DNA from: Pseudarthrobacter sp. MM222
Lineage (GTDB): Bacteria; Actinomycetota; Actinomycetes; Actinomycetales; Micrococcaceae
Length of the DNA stretch: 64,000 nucleotides
Reading direction: 5' to 3'
Assembly: GCF_947090775.1 (NCBI RefSeq)
Contig: NZ_OX352321.1
Location: forward strand, 2,542,001-2,606,000
Shown: positions 19,805 through 31,103 of the stretch, piece after piece
Layout: each line of letters starts with the position of its first letter
Position numbering within the stretch: position 1 is the stretch's first letter
Program-made: the position numbers and the translations under genes
Notes under the pieces: model-generated
Told to the model about the DNA's origin: nothing
Database searches by the model: none
What the model saw: the letters and a program-made list of their open reading frames with translations, nothing else

Positions 19805-20323
19805 CTAGGAGATTGTAAAGAATGTAGCCAACTCGGCTACGGTGGCAGTGACATACACCGCAAAGAATGCCCAGGGCGTCCACACCTCTTTGGAAGTAAA
19901 CGTGCGGTACTTCTTTGGCTGTTGGCCTTCGCCAAGCGCTTTCCATTCAGCCAGGTATATAGCCGCCGGCAGCACTTTTTCGAGCCTATTGATTACAACA
20001 AACTTTCCAGTGTTGAGCTGACCGAACGACAAAATGAGGCTTCGCCACGCAAAAGCCAATATCCCGCCCGTTACAGTGAGTGCCATGAGCCCCAACATCT
20101 GAAGACGAGGATCTTTCCCATTAGTGAGAAGAAAGCCGGCGGCGGTGAGGACTGCACCGTTCATGGTGACGAAGAAAGTGTTGACACCCTGACGTCTGGC
20201 GACCAGGGACTCAGAGCTCGTGACCATGAGTTTGTACAGTTCAAAGAGGCGCGCTACATCCTTTTCGTCAGTGGGTACGCCCTGAGGGAAAAGGTGAACG
20301 TCTATTGGTTCCGGCACGGTCAT
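19805..20323 (-). CDS. Three-TM membrane protein, putative effector of a TIR module
   Basis: 172 aa, starting in a 4-nt ATGA overlap with the upstream 98-aa gene. After a soluble N-terminus with LYKLMVTSSESLVARRQGVN (about 29-48) come three hydrophobic segments: about 50-67 (FFVTMNGAVLTAAGFLL), 75-98 and 149-170. A conserved-looking charged loop, AIYLAEWKALGEGQQPKK, lies between the last two. The R-R-x-x-x-N-x-FF motif before TM1 reminds me of small membrane proteins next to signalling genes, but I cannot name the family. As last gene of a TIR-like operon it is a candidate membrane-disrupting effector. That role is inferred from context only. Confidence 0.65.
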   Translation of the reverse strand: MTVPEPIDVHLFPQGVPTDEKDVARLFELYKLMVTSSESLVARRQGVNTFFVTMNGAVLTAAGFLLTNGKDPRLQMLGLMALTVTGGILAFAWRSLILSFGQLNTGKFVVINRLEKVLPAAIYLAEWKALGEGQQPKKYRTFTSKEVWTPWAFFAVYVTATVAELATFFTIS

Positions 20324-20616
20324 ATTGACCGGGCCATGGATCTCGAGACGGCTCGTATCGCCGCAGCATACGGCTCGTCCTCCATAGCCACGGCCTTATC
20401 TAGCTCATCAAACGGCACCAACGCGTCATGATTCGGTTCACGTTCAGACATCCAAGCGACCCATGCATTGTGAACATCAGAGGACGTGACCTCCTGGCCC
20501 TTCGCAAACAGAAGAACTGCGTAAGAGCGGAAGAGGGTCCTGGTGTCTTCCTCGGGTAGCTTGTGTGGAGGCACCTCGGCGCGGATCAGTGCGGCAACCT
20601 CATCGACGTAGTTCAT
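20320..20616 (-). CDS. 98-aa helical protein linking the TIR and membrane genes (DUF7701-like?)
   Basis: 98 aa; it starts at 20616, one base after the TIR-gene stop, and its TGA overlaps the next ATG. It has a helix-rich composition: VDEVAALIRAEVPPHKLP, then FRSYAVLLFAKGQEVTSSDVHNAWVAW and a final AIRAVSRSMARSI. The VTSSDVHNAWVAWM block looks strongly conserved. I associate it with the uncharacterised family DUF7701, without being able to confirm that. Tight coupling on both sides implies a fixed stoichiometry with its partners, perhaps as adaptor, receptor or inhibitor. No catalytic motif is seen. Confidence 0.6.
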   Translation of the reverse strand: MNYVDEVAALIRAEVPPHKLPEEDTRTLFRSYAVLLFAKGQEVTSSDVHNAWVAWMSEREPNHDALVPFDELDKAVAMEDEPYAAAIRAVSRSMARSI

Positions 20617-20617
20617 G

Positions 20618-20998
20618 CTAGACCCACGTCGCCAGCCAGTCCGTTATCTGCTGAGAATCCCATCGGATCACATTAGCTGACGGCAGACCCGGGGGTACGG
20701 GATGCGTGCGATCGGAGTGAATCTGGATTCCGAACATGTAGTGACCCTGACGTTTTGTCTCTTCAATCTCCCACAGAACTGCGTCTGAGTACGCCGTTGT
20801 GGGACCGATCAGCACAACCGTTCCTCGCGTGCGAGCGATCCTCTCCTTGCATTGCGTTTTCCAAGAAGTGTCGAACGGATTCTGCACCGAATAATCAACG
20901 AACTCGATTTGGTTCCGCGAGTCCTTTGCTTGTTGGACCAAAAAATCCCGCGACCAGCGGTCTTCCATTTCAAAACTAATAAAAGCTCTCGGTGCCAC
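20618..20998 (-). CDS. ThsB-like TIR-domain protein (DUF1863 type)
   Basis: 126 aa from the GTG at 20998, five nt after GGAG; a TTG one codon earlier sits too close to that site. The sequence is essentially one domain: AFISFEMEDRWSRDFL (betaA/AA loop), FVDYSV, PFDTSWKTQCKERI, VVLIGPTTAYSDAVLWEIE (with E77) and FGIQIH. These match the MTH538/ThsB TIR-like family, whose members make NAD-derived cyclic signals when phage is sensed in Thoeris. No SIR2-SLOG ThsA follows; two small genes do. It lies 90 nt after nrdF on the same strand, with a short hairpin/T-run between. The enzymatic role is inferred from the family. Confidence 0.8.
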   Translation of the reverse strand: MAPRAFISFEMEDRWSRDFLVQQAKDSRNQIEFVDYSVQNPFDTSWKTQCKERIARTRGTVVLIGPTTAYSDAVLWEIEETKRQGHYMFGIQIHSDRTHPVPPGLPSANVIRWDSQQITDWLATWV

Positions 20999-21012
20999 CA
21001 ATACTCCCCATC

Positions 21013-21038
21013 AAAAATCACTCGGCCCGGTCACGGGC
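21013..21038 (-). terminator. Weak hairpin plus T-run between nrdF and the TIR operon
   Basis: On the minus strand a 5-bp stem (gcccg/cgggc, 21034-21038 with 21025-21029) is followed by GAGTGATTTTTG (T-run at 21013-21017). It could end the nrd transcript or attenuate read-through into the TIR-like operon. Confidence 0.4.
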
Positions 21039-21088
21039 GCGCCGCCAGCCAGCCCTATCAACAAGATGAACGAAAGAACAGGCAGGGA

Positions 21089-24359
<3,271 letters not shown>

Positions 24360-24847
24360 AACTCTTCCAATCCTTGTTGTACCCGCTGGACGTCCTCTGG
24401 AGTGCCCATGAGTTCGAAGCGATATAGGTGCGGGACCCGGCATTTCGCGGCGATGATCTCGCCGGCCATGCAGTAGTTGTCCCCGAAATTCGTGTTTCCC
24501 GCGCCGATCACTCCGCGGAGCTGCTGCCGGTTGCGCGGATCGTTCAGGAAGCGGATGACCTGCTTCGGAACGGATCCCTCTCCCCCGGTGCCCCCGTAGG
24601 TGGGAAGCACCAGCACATAGGGTTCGGTTGCAACGAGCCCCGGTTCCCTCGCGTGGAGGGGAATCCGGGCGGCATCGATGCCCAGCTTCCGAACAAAGCG
24701 TGCGGTGTTCTCCGACGTGGAGGAGAAGTAGATGAGGTGGCTGGTGGTCCGGACTTCCGCAACAGCGGCAGATTCGGCTGCCACCGGTGCATCGGCCATC
24801 GCCAGTGCGGCTGGTGCCATGGAAGTCACCTCATCTCGAGCTGCGTT

Positions 24848-25093
24848 TCAGGCTACGGCGACGGCGGCAGCCTGGGCCAGTTCTTCGATCTTGTCCGGGC
24901 GGAAACCGGACCAGTGGTCCTGGTCCGTCACGACAACCGGGGCCTGCATGTAGCCCAGGGCCTTCAGTCGTTCGAGGGCTTCGGCATCCTGGGAGATGTC
25001 GACGCTCTCGTAGGTGATGCCCTTCTTGTCCAGCGCGCGGTAAGTCGCGTTGCACTGAACACAGGCCGGCTTCGTGTAAACCGTTACGGTCAT
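24848..25093 (-). CDS. nrdH: Glutaredoxin-like NrdH redoxin
   Basis: 81 aa; AGGGGACAGGGACC precedes the ATG at 25093. The redox site is CVQC (residues 11-14) within YTKPACVQCNATYRALD, and the conserved cis-Pro region is MQAPVVV. The C-terminal WSGFRPDKIEEL is the NrdH-specific thioredoxin-reductase recognition motif. It supplies electrons to NrdE. It is the first gene of nrdHIEF, so the operator sites upstream control the whole operon. Confidence 0.95.
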   Translation of the reverse strand: MTVTVYTKPACVQCNATYRALDKKGITYESVDISQDAEALERLKALGYMQAPVVVTDQDHWSGFRPDKIEELAQAAAVAVA

Positions 25094-25111
25094 GGTCCCT
25101 GTCCCCTTTTT

Positions 25112-25145
25112 CTTGCTAAGTCTGTGGTGCTTGCCAAGTCTGTGG
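25112..25145. repeat. 16-bp near-identical direct repeat in the nrdH leader
   Basis: cttgctaagtctgtgg (25112-25127) and cttgccaagtctgtgg (25130-25145) differ at one base and are 2 nt apart, between the nrdH ribosome site and the upstream palindrome. It may be a duplicated binding site or a simple duplication. Confidence 0.6.
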
Positions 25146-25248
25146 TTCGCGGCGGGCGGGCCGCTCCGGGACAGGAATCCTGATCCGTTACTGGCCGTCC
25201 CCGGCGGGCTGCAGAAACTCTGCGCTGCTCCGCTCGAACTGTAAGTCG

Positions 25249-25264
25249 ATACTACATGTAGTGC
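25249..25264. promoter_or_regulatory. NrdR-box-like palindrome upstream of nrdH
   Basis: Centre ACTACATGTAGT (25251-25262), a perfect 12-bp dyad matching the ACACWATATMTWGTGT layout of NrdR boxes apart from the outer bases. It lies about 155 nt before the nrdH start. NrdR represses nrd operons when dATP is high. Confidence 0.55.
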
Positions 25265-25482
25265 AAGAGCCCGATGTGGACCCCAAGATGATGTATTACA
25301 AGTATGTCATTTAACCCACCTTTAATCCACAGGCAGGGGGGTTCAAAATGTCCGGGTTTCTGCAGTTTTCGAGGACGAAATCCACACCCTGTGGAGTACT
25401 TAGCCACAATTAACCGGCCCGCGTGTCGCCGTGGAGACGGCGTGTCGGGCAGTGGGCGAACGGTGCCGTACGGTGGCGGCAA

Positions 25483-25498
25483 ACACCACATGTGGTGT
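25483..25498. promoter_or_regulatory. Second NrdR-box-like perfect palindrome
   Basis: ACACCACATGTGGTGT is a perfect 16-bp dyad with the full NrdR-box outer bases. It is about 220 bp beyond the first box and close to the end of the convergent-side cfa gene, an unusual distance for tandem NrdR sites. It may act by looping or belong to another regulator. Confidence 0.45.
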
Positions 25499-25509
25499 CC
25501 GGGAACACG

Positions 25510-25541
25510 AAGAAGGCGGGCACCGAGGTGCCCGCCTTCTT
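25510..25541 (-). terminator. Terminator after the cyclopropane synthase operon
   Basis: Perfect 15-bp stem aagaaggcgggcacc (25510-25524) with ggtgcccgccttctt (25527-25541) and a 2-nt centre (functionally a GAGG-type loop). It lies 75 nt after the cfa stop. The DNA between carries degenerate taagccgg repeats. Confidence 0.7.
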
Positions 25542-25615
25542 GCGGTGGAACTGTCCAGCCCGGCCTAAGCCGACGAAAGGCTTGTCTGTCTAAGCCGGCG
25601 GCAGGCCGGTCTGCC

Positions 25616-27013
25616 TTAGCCGGCCGAAGGCTTATCGAGGACGATCTGCTGGACGTCCAGGTAGCCGGTTTCGAAGCCGGCGCGGCAATAGCACAGGTAG
25701 AACAGCCACATACGCTGGAAGATTTCGTCGAAACCGAGGGCGCGCACCTCCTCGGCGCGGGCCATGAAGCGCTCCTCCCACAGCCGCAGCGTCTGCGCGT
25801 AGTGCTCGCCCATCGCGAGGCGTTCCCGGACGCGGAGCCCGGTCTGCTTCGCGGTGACGTCCTCGATCGCCCGCACGGACGGGATCAAGCCGCCCGGGAA
25901 GATGTATTTGTGCACCCACGTGTAGCTGGAGCGGGTGGCGAGCAGCCTGTCATGGTCGATGGTGATGGCCTGGATGGCCACCTTGCCTCCCGGGGCCAGG
26001 ACCCGCTCGATCGTCTGGAAGTACGTGGCCCAGTACTCGTAGCCCACGGCCTCGATCATCTCCACCGAGACCACGGCGTCGTACTCGCCCTCGACGGCGC
26101 GGTAGTCCTTGAGCTCGATCGTGACGGCATCGGTGTAGCCGGCCTCGGCGACGCGCTGGCGGGCCAGTTCCTGCTGTTCGCTGGAAAGGGTGACCGAGTA
26201 CACGGTGGCGCCGCGGGCGGCGGCCCGCAGGGCCAGCTCTCCCCAGCCGGTGCCGATTTCCAGCACCCGGCTCCCCCGCCCGACGCCGGCCTTGTCCAGC
26301 AGGCGGTCGATCTTCGCCTGCTGCGCGGACGGCAGCCCGTCCCAGTCGACGCTCTTCAGGGCCTCCCCGGATTCCGGGAACAGTGCACTGGAGTAGGTCA
26401 TGGTCTCGTCCAGGAAGGTGGCGAAGAGCTCGTTGGAGAGGTCGTAGTGCCGCGAGATGTTGGAGCGGGTGTTCTGCTCGGTGTTGCGCTCCTTGCGGGG
26501 CTGGCGCGGAAGGTAGAACGCGCGCAGTTTCTGCAGCGGTTCCGGCACGAGGGTCCCGACGCGGGCGGCGAAGACCTCCATGACGGCGGTGAGGTCGTCG
26601 GCGTCCCAGTCGCCGGCCATGTAGGACTCGCCCAGGCCGATCAGCCCGCCGTCGCCGAGCCGGGCGGCGAAGGCCTCGGGCCGGTTGATGGTCATGACCG
26701 GGTACGTGTCCCCCGGAAGGGCTGCCGTACCGGGCGCCGACTTTCCGAGCACCGTCCCGTCAGGGTAGCGGACCTCGATCGGCAGCCGCCGGACGGCGGC
26801 CTTGAAGATGGCGTCGGCGACGCGGCCGGCAAGGCCGGCCTTCAGGCCCGAGGGCACCGTGGCGATGCCGGGCCAGATCGTGGCGTCGATGGTGCCCGGT
26901 GCCTGCGGAACGGTGTACGGCAGGCGGCCCGTGTGGACAGTGACGGGGAGCGCAGCCGGTGTGGCCTCGTGTCCCCGCGCTGCGGCGGATCCGGTCGCTT
27001 CGGTCATTGTCAC
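25616..27013 (-). CDS. cfa: Cyclopropane-fatty-acyl-phospholipid synthase-like methyltransferase
   Basis: 465 aa from the GTG at 27013, seven nt after AGGAGG and overlapping the preceding TGA (GTGA). The AdoMet motif is VLEIGTGWGELALRAA, followed by VTLSSEQQELARQR and VSVEMIEAVGYEYWATYF. The late FYLCYCRAGFETGYLD holds the conserved Cys near the C-terminus. Family enzymes transfer a methylene group from AdoMet to cis double bonds in membrane phospholipids. As the third gene of the FAD-protein/DUF1365/CFA operon it may instead act in an oxidised or branched fatty-acid pathway such as furan or methylated fatty acids. Confidence 0.88.
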   Translation of the reverse strand: MTMTEATGSAAARGHEATPAALPVTVHTGRLPYTVPQAPGTIDATIWPGIATVPSGLKAGLAGRVADAIFKAAVRRLPIEVRYPDGTVLGKSAPGTAALPGDTYPVMTINRPEAFAARLGDGGLIGLGESYMAGDWDADDLTAVMEVFAARVGTLVPEPLQKLRAFYLPRQPRKERNTEQNTRSNISRHYDLSNELFATFLDETMTYSSALFPESGEALKSVDWDGLPSAQQAKIDRLLDKAGVGRGSRVLEIGTGWGELALRAAARGATVYSVTLSSEQQELARQRVAEAGYTDAVTIELKDYRAVEGEYDAVVSVEMIEAVGYEYWATYFQTIERVLAPGGKVAIQAITIDHDRLLATRSSYTWVHKYIFPGGLIPSVRAIEDVTAKQTGLRVRERLAMGEHYAQTLRLWEERFMARAEEVRALGFDEIFQRMWLFYLCYCRAGFETGYLDVQQIVLDKPSAG

Positions 27014-27741
27014 TGAACTGCCTCCTGTGAGGGGTGGTGTGGTCTCTTGATGACGGGCAGCCGACGTGCCCAAAGCTTAATGCCCTGCCAGCGGATCTGC
27101 GCGCTGACGCGCAGCGGTGCCAGCGGAACCGCGAGCGCCGTGGCGAGGATGGTCCGGACCGTGGCGTCGTGCCGTTCGCCGTCCACGGTGGCGAGAAAGG
27201 GCTTGTGCCCGTCCCGCTCCAGGACAATCGAGACGGCGAGCCGTTCGCCGGGTTCCGGAAGTTTCATCCGGTACTCGCCCTCGACGTCGTTGAACGGTGA
27301 GACGAAGAAGGCCTTCGGCACGCTGGCCCGGCCGGCGTCGTCGGTTTCCAGGACGTAGCAGTGCCGCTCCCCGTAGGTGTTGTGGACCTCGGCGACGACG
27401 CAGCGCAACTCCCCCGCCGCGTCATGGCACCAGAACAGGCTCAAGGGGTTGAACACGTGCCCCAGGACGCGGGCGCTGGCCAGCATGGTGATCCGGCCGC
27501 CGTCGAGCTCGATCCCCCTGGTGGCGAGGAACCGCTCAACGTTTCCCCGCAGCGTGCCCTCCGGATCGCCCAGGTGGTCCGCAACGCAGAAGCCGGCGAG
27601 CGGCCGCAGCAGGCGCGGCACCGTCGGGAGCCGGTCGACGTCGACGTACCAGCTGTAGCTGCGGTAGGTGAAGGCGTTGCGCAGCGGGGTGCGCCGCACG
27701 TGGGCGATGGAGGTTCGATAGATGGCTGCTGTTGTGCTCAT
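27010..27741 (-). CDS. DUF1365 family protein
   Basis: 243 aa; the ATG at 27741 overlaps the preceding stop (ATGA). Conserved blocks are IYRTSIAHVRRTPLRNAFTYR, LGHVFNPLSLFWCHD, EVHNTYGERHCYVL and FFVSPFNDVEGEYRM, the hallmarks of DUF1365. The fold and reaction are not established. It is nearly always found between a COG2907 FAD protein and a CFA synthase, as here, which implies a joint step in lipid modification. 4-nt overlaps on both sides support tight co-expression. Confidence 0.9.
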   Translation of the reverse strand: MSTTAAIYRTSIAHVRRTPLRNAFTYRSYSWYVDVDRLPTVPRLLRPLAGFCVADHLGDPEGTLRGNVERFLATRGIELDGGRITMLASARVLGHVFNPLSLFWCHDAAGELRCVVAEVHNTYGERHCYVLETDDAGRASVPKAFFVSPFNDVEGEYRMKLPEPGERLAVSIVLERDGHKPFLATVDGERHDATVRTILATALAVPLAPLRVSAQIRWQGIKLWARRLPVIKRPHHPSQEAVQ

Positions 27742-29174
27742 GCGCTCTCCGCGGAGACGGCGTGCAGATCCGGGTCGATCGAGACGGCGCGGTACTGCTC
27801 GTTGAGTACGGCTGCAGTCTCGTCCCAGTCGCGTCCCAGCCGGGCCGCCGCCCGGACGCCGGAGAGCGCTCCGTCCTCGTGGAAGCCCCAGCCCTGGTAC
27901 GCGCCGGCGAAGGCCAGCCTGCTGTCGCCGAGTTCCAGGATTTGCTGCTGGGCCTGGAGTGATTCCGGCGTGTACTGCGGATGCTCGTAGACCATCCGGT
28001 CCAGCACGGTCCCGTCCGCGATGAGGTCTGATTCGCCCAGGCTCACGATGTAGGGCCGGCCGTCCGCCGGTTCCAGCCGCTGCAGGCGGGTCATGTCGTA
28101 GCTGACCAGCACCTTGTCCGGCCGTGCGTCGCAGGACGGCAGGCGGTAGTTCCAGGAGGCCTTGGCGTTGTCGCTGGACGGCAGCACGGCGCCGTCGCGG
28201 TGGAACACCGTGTGGTTGACCGAGTAGGGCATCCCGCCGAGGGCTTCCTTCTCCGCGGGCGAGGCGTCGCTGAGCATCCGCAGCGCCTGCTCCGGGTGGG
28301 TGGCAATCACGACGGCGTCGAAGTTCTCGGTCTTGAAAGTCTCCGGTCCGTGCTGGCTGGTCAGTTCCACGCCGTCCGGGTGGCGGCGGAGGCCCGTGAC
28401 CGGGCTGGCGAGGCGGATGTCCGGCAAGGTGGCGGCGAGCTTGTCCACGTAGCTGCGCGACCCCCCGGTGACGGTGCGCCACTGCGGTGAGCCCGCGACG
28501 CCGAGCAGGCCGTGGTGGGCCAGGAAGGTGAAGAGGTACCGGGCCGGGTAAGCCAGCGCCGTGGTGGGGTCGCAGGACCAGACCGCGCTGACGATCGGGG
28601 TCATGAAGTGCGAGATGAAGTAGCCGCTGAACTTTTCACGGTCCAGGAACTCGCCGAGCGTCAGTTCCGTGCCGGTGGCGGTTCCGGGGGTATCCGACGC
28701 CGCCTGATCTGACTCTGCTGCAGCTGTCTCTGCGAGCAGGGCGCGGGCGCGGCGGTAGAACCGCATCACCTCCAGCAGCATCAGCAGGTACCGGCCGCGC
28801 AGCAGCGTGGACGGCCGGGGAAGAATGCCGCGTCCCTTGGCCCGGGCGCCGGCGTATTCGAGCCCGCAGCCGTCACAGCGGATGGACATGCTCATTTCCG
28901 AGTCCTGGGTTTCGACCCCCAGCTCGGCGAAGAGTTTCAGCAGCGTGGGGTAGGTGCGCTCGTTATGGACGATGAAGCCGGTGTCGACTCCCAGCACGGA
29001 GCCGTCGGCCTGCGGCACGTCGTGCGTGTGGGCATGCCCGCCCAGCCGGGCGTCCGCCTCGAAGAGAGTGACGCTGTCCTTCTCGTTCAGGACGTAGGCG
29101 GCGGTCAGCCCTGCCACGCCGCTGCCAATGACGGCTACCCGCCGGCCCGCCGGAATCCCTGCTTCTTGCGACAC
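27738..29174 (-). CDS. FAD-dependent amine-oxidase-like protein (COG2907)
   Basis: 478 aa from the GTG at 29174 (AGGAGCA upstream). The dinucleotide-binding GSGVAGLTAAYVLNE is at about 17-31, followed by FEADARLGGHAHTH (FAD ribose Glu and GG motif) and VDTGFIVHNERTYPTL. Near the C-terminus, LAFAGAYQGWGFHEDGALSGVRAA is the usual closing FAD motif. The protein is a predicted flavin oxidoreductase acting on acyl chains or related lipids. It is first in the operon with DUF1365 and cfa. There is a CDGCG motif near residue 100 of unknown role. Confidence 0.88.
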   Translation of the reverse strand: MSQEAGIPAGRRVAVIGSGVAGLTAAYVLNEKDSVTLFEADARLGGHAHTHDVPQADGSVLGVDTGFIVHNERTYPTLLKLFAELGVETQDSEMSMSIRCDGCGLEYAGARAKGRGILPRPSTLLRGRYLLMLLEVMRFYRRARALLAETAAAESDQAASDTPGTATGTELTLGEFLDREKFSGYFISHFMTPIVSAVWSCDPTTALAYPARYLFTFLAHHGLLGVAGSPQWRTVTGGSRSYVDKLAATLPDIRLASPVTGLRRHPDGVELTSQHGPETFKTENFDAVVIATHPEQALRMLSDASPAEKEALGGMPYSVNHTVFHRDGAVLPSSDNAKASWNYRLPSCDARPDKVLVSYDMTRLQRLEPADGRPYIVSLGESDLIADGTVLDRMVYEHPQYTPESLQAQQQILELGDSRLAFAGAYQGWGFHEDGALSGVRAAARLGRDWDETAAVLNEQYRAVSIDPDLHAVSAESA

Positions 29175-29431
29175 TGATCTGCTCCTGTTGGCTTGCCGAA
29201 TTCGTCCTGGTGAATCGTCTTACGGGCAATTCGTCACCACGGGCCCGCCGGATGAGTCTGAATTCCACCCGGCTGCCTTCCCAGGATTCTCCGCCATGGA
29301 CCGGGCCCGGCCGCGGCGACATTCCGCACGCGTCCCCGGTGCCCTGATCAGGGTCGGGTCACGCCGGAGCCGGATCTGCCCGGGTGTGCCAGAATGAAGC
29401 GGGATTTCAGCTACCAGGCGAAGGGCAGTCC

Positions 29432-30343
29432 TTGATCAACCCCGTCCATTTGCGGACCCTCGTCGAAGTCATCCGGTTGGGTTCCTTCGCGGCGGCGGCC
29501 GGCAGGCTCGGCTACACGGCGTCGGCTGTCTCGCAGCAGATGTCCGCCCTGGAACGCGATACCGGGGTTGTCCTCTTCCAGCGATCGGCCCGCAGCATCC
29601 AGCCCACGGAAGCCGCCGTCGTAATGACGCGGCACGCGGCCAAGGTGCTCACCGACATTGAGACGCTGCTGGCCGCGGCTTCCCGGACCGAGGACGCCAC
29701 GAGCCAGGAGCTCCGGCTCGGCATCTTCCCGAGTCTCGCCACCTATGTGCTCCCGCGGATCCTGCAGAACCCGGCGTGGAAGAAGCTCGGAATCGACCTG
29801 CGCGTCTCCGTCGCGGAACCCGCCCAGACCATCCAGGGCCTGCGCACCGGCGGCGAGCTGGATGTTGCCCTGGTCTACCAGGTGGGCCAGTCCGGGCTGG
29901 CGTGGCCGCACACCATCAACCGGCAATGGATCGGGGACGACAACTTCCGCGTGGTGCTGCCGGCGGCCTGGGGCATCGGCACGGAGTCGAAGGTCGCCGC
30001 GGACCACCTGTCGGACATGCCCTGGATCATGCACCACCCGGGCACCAGCGATGCCACCGTGATCGAGCGGCTCTTCGCCAGCTGCAATCTGCACCCGCGG
30101 GTGGTGGCGTACAGCGACGACTTCCACGCGAGCCTGGAGATGGCGGCGGCCGGGCTCGGCGCCGCCCTGGTTCCCGAGCTTGCGCTGCTGCACCGCCCGG
30201 CCGGGGTGGTGGTGCTGGACGTTCCGGAGATCCGGCTGGCCCGCAACGTCTTCGCCCTGCTCATCAATGACAAGCAGACGGCGCAGGTGCAGCTGTTCGT
30301 GGAGCTGCTGGCCGACACCCTGCACAAGCTCGGGACGAAGTAG
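29432..30343 (+). CDS. LysR-family transcriptional regulator (ArgP/IciA-like architecture)
   Basis: 303 aa using the TTG at 29432 (GAAGGGC upstream); the frame runs 16 codons further up but without LysR homology. The winged HTH is LRTLVEVIRLGSFAAAAGRLGYTASAVSQQMSALERDTGV..F. The C-terminal periplasmic-binding-like effector domain includes LRLGIFPSLATYVLPRIL and LDVALVYQVG. LysR regulators usually control a neighbour; here the divergent FAD/DUF1365/cfa operon starts 257 nt away and is the obvious candidate. The effector cannot be told. Confidence 0.88.
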   Translation: MINPVHLRTLVEVIRLGSFAAAAGRLGYTASAVSQQMSALERDTGVVLFQRSARSIQPTEAAVVMTRHAAKVLTDIETLLAAASRTEDATSQELRLGIFPSLATYVLPRILQNPAWKKLGIDLRVSVAEPAQTIQGLRTGGELDVALVYQVGQSGLAWPHTINRQWIGDDNFRVVLPAAWGIGTESKVAADHLSDMPWIMHHPGTSDATVIERLFASCNLHPRVVAYSDDFHASLEMAAAGLGAALVPELALLHRPAGVVVLDVPEIRLARNVFALLINDKQTAQVQLFVELLADTLHKLGTK

Positions 30344-30390
30344 CGCTTCCTGTGCAGCTTGCCGTGCCGGCACCGGATAAAAGCTTGGGA

Positions 30391-30936
30391 ATGCTGGAAT
30401 GGTCCGGACTTGAGGACTATGTTGAAGATATGAACAAGGTAGCGAGCAAGCACTTCGGTGAGGTCGAGCTCAACCACGGCAGGGATCATAATTTCACGGC
30501 CAAGCATGAACTGGCCGGCCAGACCGTGGAGCTTGACCTCAATGTCAATGCGCATGACCGCTTCGACGAAGCGGCGCTGCACAAGGTTGACTACCGGCTG
30601 CGCTTCCTGCCTGAACTCGTGGACCAGGTCCGCGACATGATTGCCGAGGAGCTGGAGCAGGAAGGCACCAGCCCGCAGGAGTACCGCCACTTCCACTGCA
30701 ACGCGATCAAGAGTGAGCACCTGCAGAAGGTGTTCGGCGTCCAGGACAAGAGCCAGCTCACCGACGAGGTCTTCCTCAAGGCGCTGAAGCTGGGCCATGT
30801 GGGCATCTACCCCGGCCAGCCGGAACGGTACTTCGTGCTGGACTTCACGCTCGGCGCGCATTTCACGGATGAGGTCCTGGTGGCCTCAGCGGACGAGGAC
30901 GGCGTCGTGGACGACGAGATCCTCTGGGAATCCTGA
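30391..30936 (+). CDS. Uncharacterised 181-aa protein
   Basis: The product is acidic and soluble, with a mix of strand and helix: FGEVELNHGRDHNFTAKHELAGQTVELDLNVN near the start, a helical EEADQ-rich middle (DMIAEELEQEGTSPQEY) and a C-terminal YFVLDFTLGAHFTDEVLVASADEDG. I recall DUF2004-type proteins with similar architecture, but the match is not firm. The start at 30391 is chosen by the frame; the ribosome site is weak and an ATG 14 codons later is possible. It follows the LysR gene by 47 nt and ends before a strong bidirectional terminator. Confidence 0.6.
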   Translation: MLEWSGLEDYVEDMNKVASKHFGEVELNHGRDHNFTAKHELAGQTVELDLNVNAHDRFDEAALHKVDYRLRFLPELVDQVRDMIAEELEQEGTSPQEYRHFHCNAIKSEHLQKVFGVQDKSQLTDEVFLKALKLGHVGIYPGQPERYFVLDFTLGAHFTDEVLVASADEDGVVDDEILWES

Positions 30937-31024
30937 ATCGCCGGCACTACTGAATCCATTGCTCCGCAACTGCCCTTTTGAGGGCTCATAACGGCGGTTG
31001 CTTAGCAATCGATGGTTAAAACGT

Positions 31025-31069
31025 ACGACGCCGGCCGGTCACCTTTCAAAGGTGACCGGCCGGCGTCGT
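31025..31069. terminator. Bidirectional terminator between convergent genes
   Basis: A perfect 22-bp inverted repeat, 31025-31046 with 31048-31069, around a single central base (in practice a short TTTCAAA loop). It sits between the 181-aa gene (plus) and metE (minus), serving both. Confidence 0.85.
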
Positions 31070-31103
31070 TAGCTGGAGAGCGTGTTGACTACTTGGCGGC
31101 CTG

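Noticed and set aside
25304-27016. 570-aa plus-strand frame opposite the cyclopropane synthase gene
   Set aside because: No recognisable domain; the minus strand carries a complete AdoMet methyltransferase.
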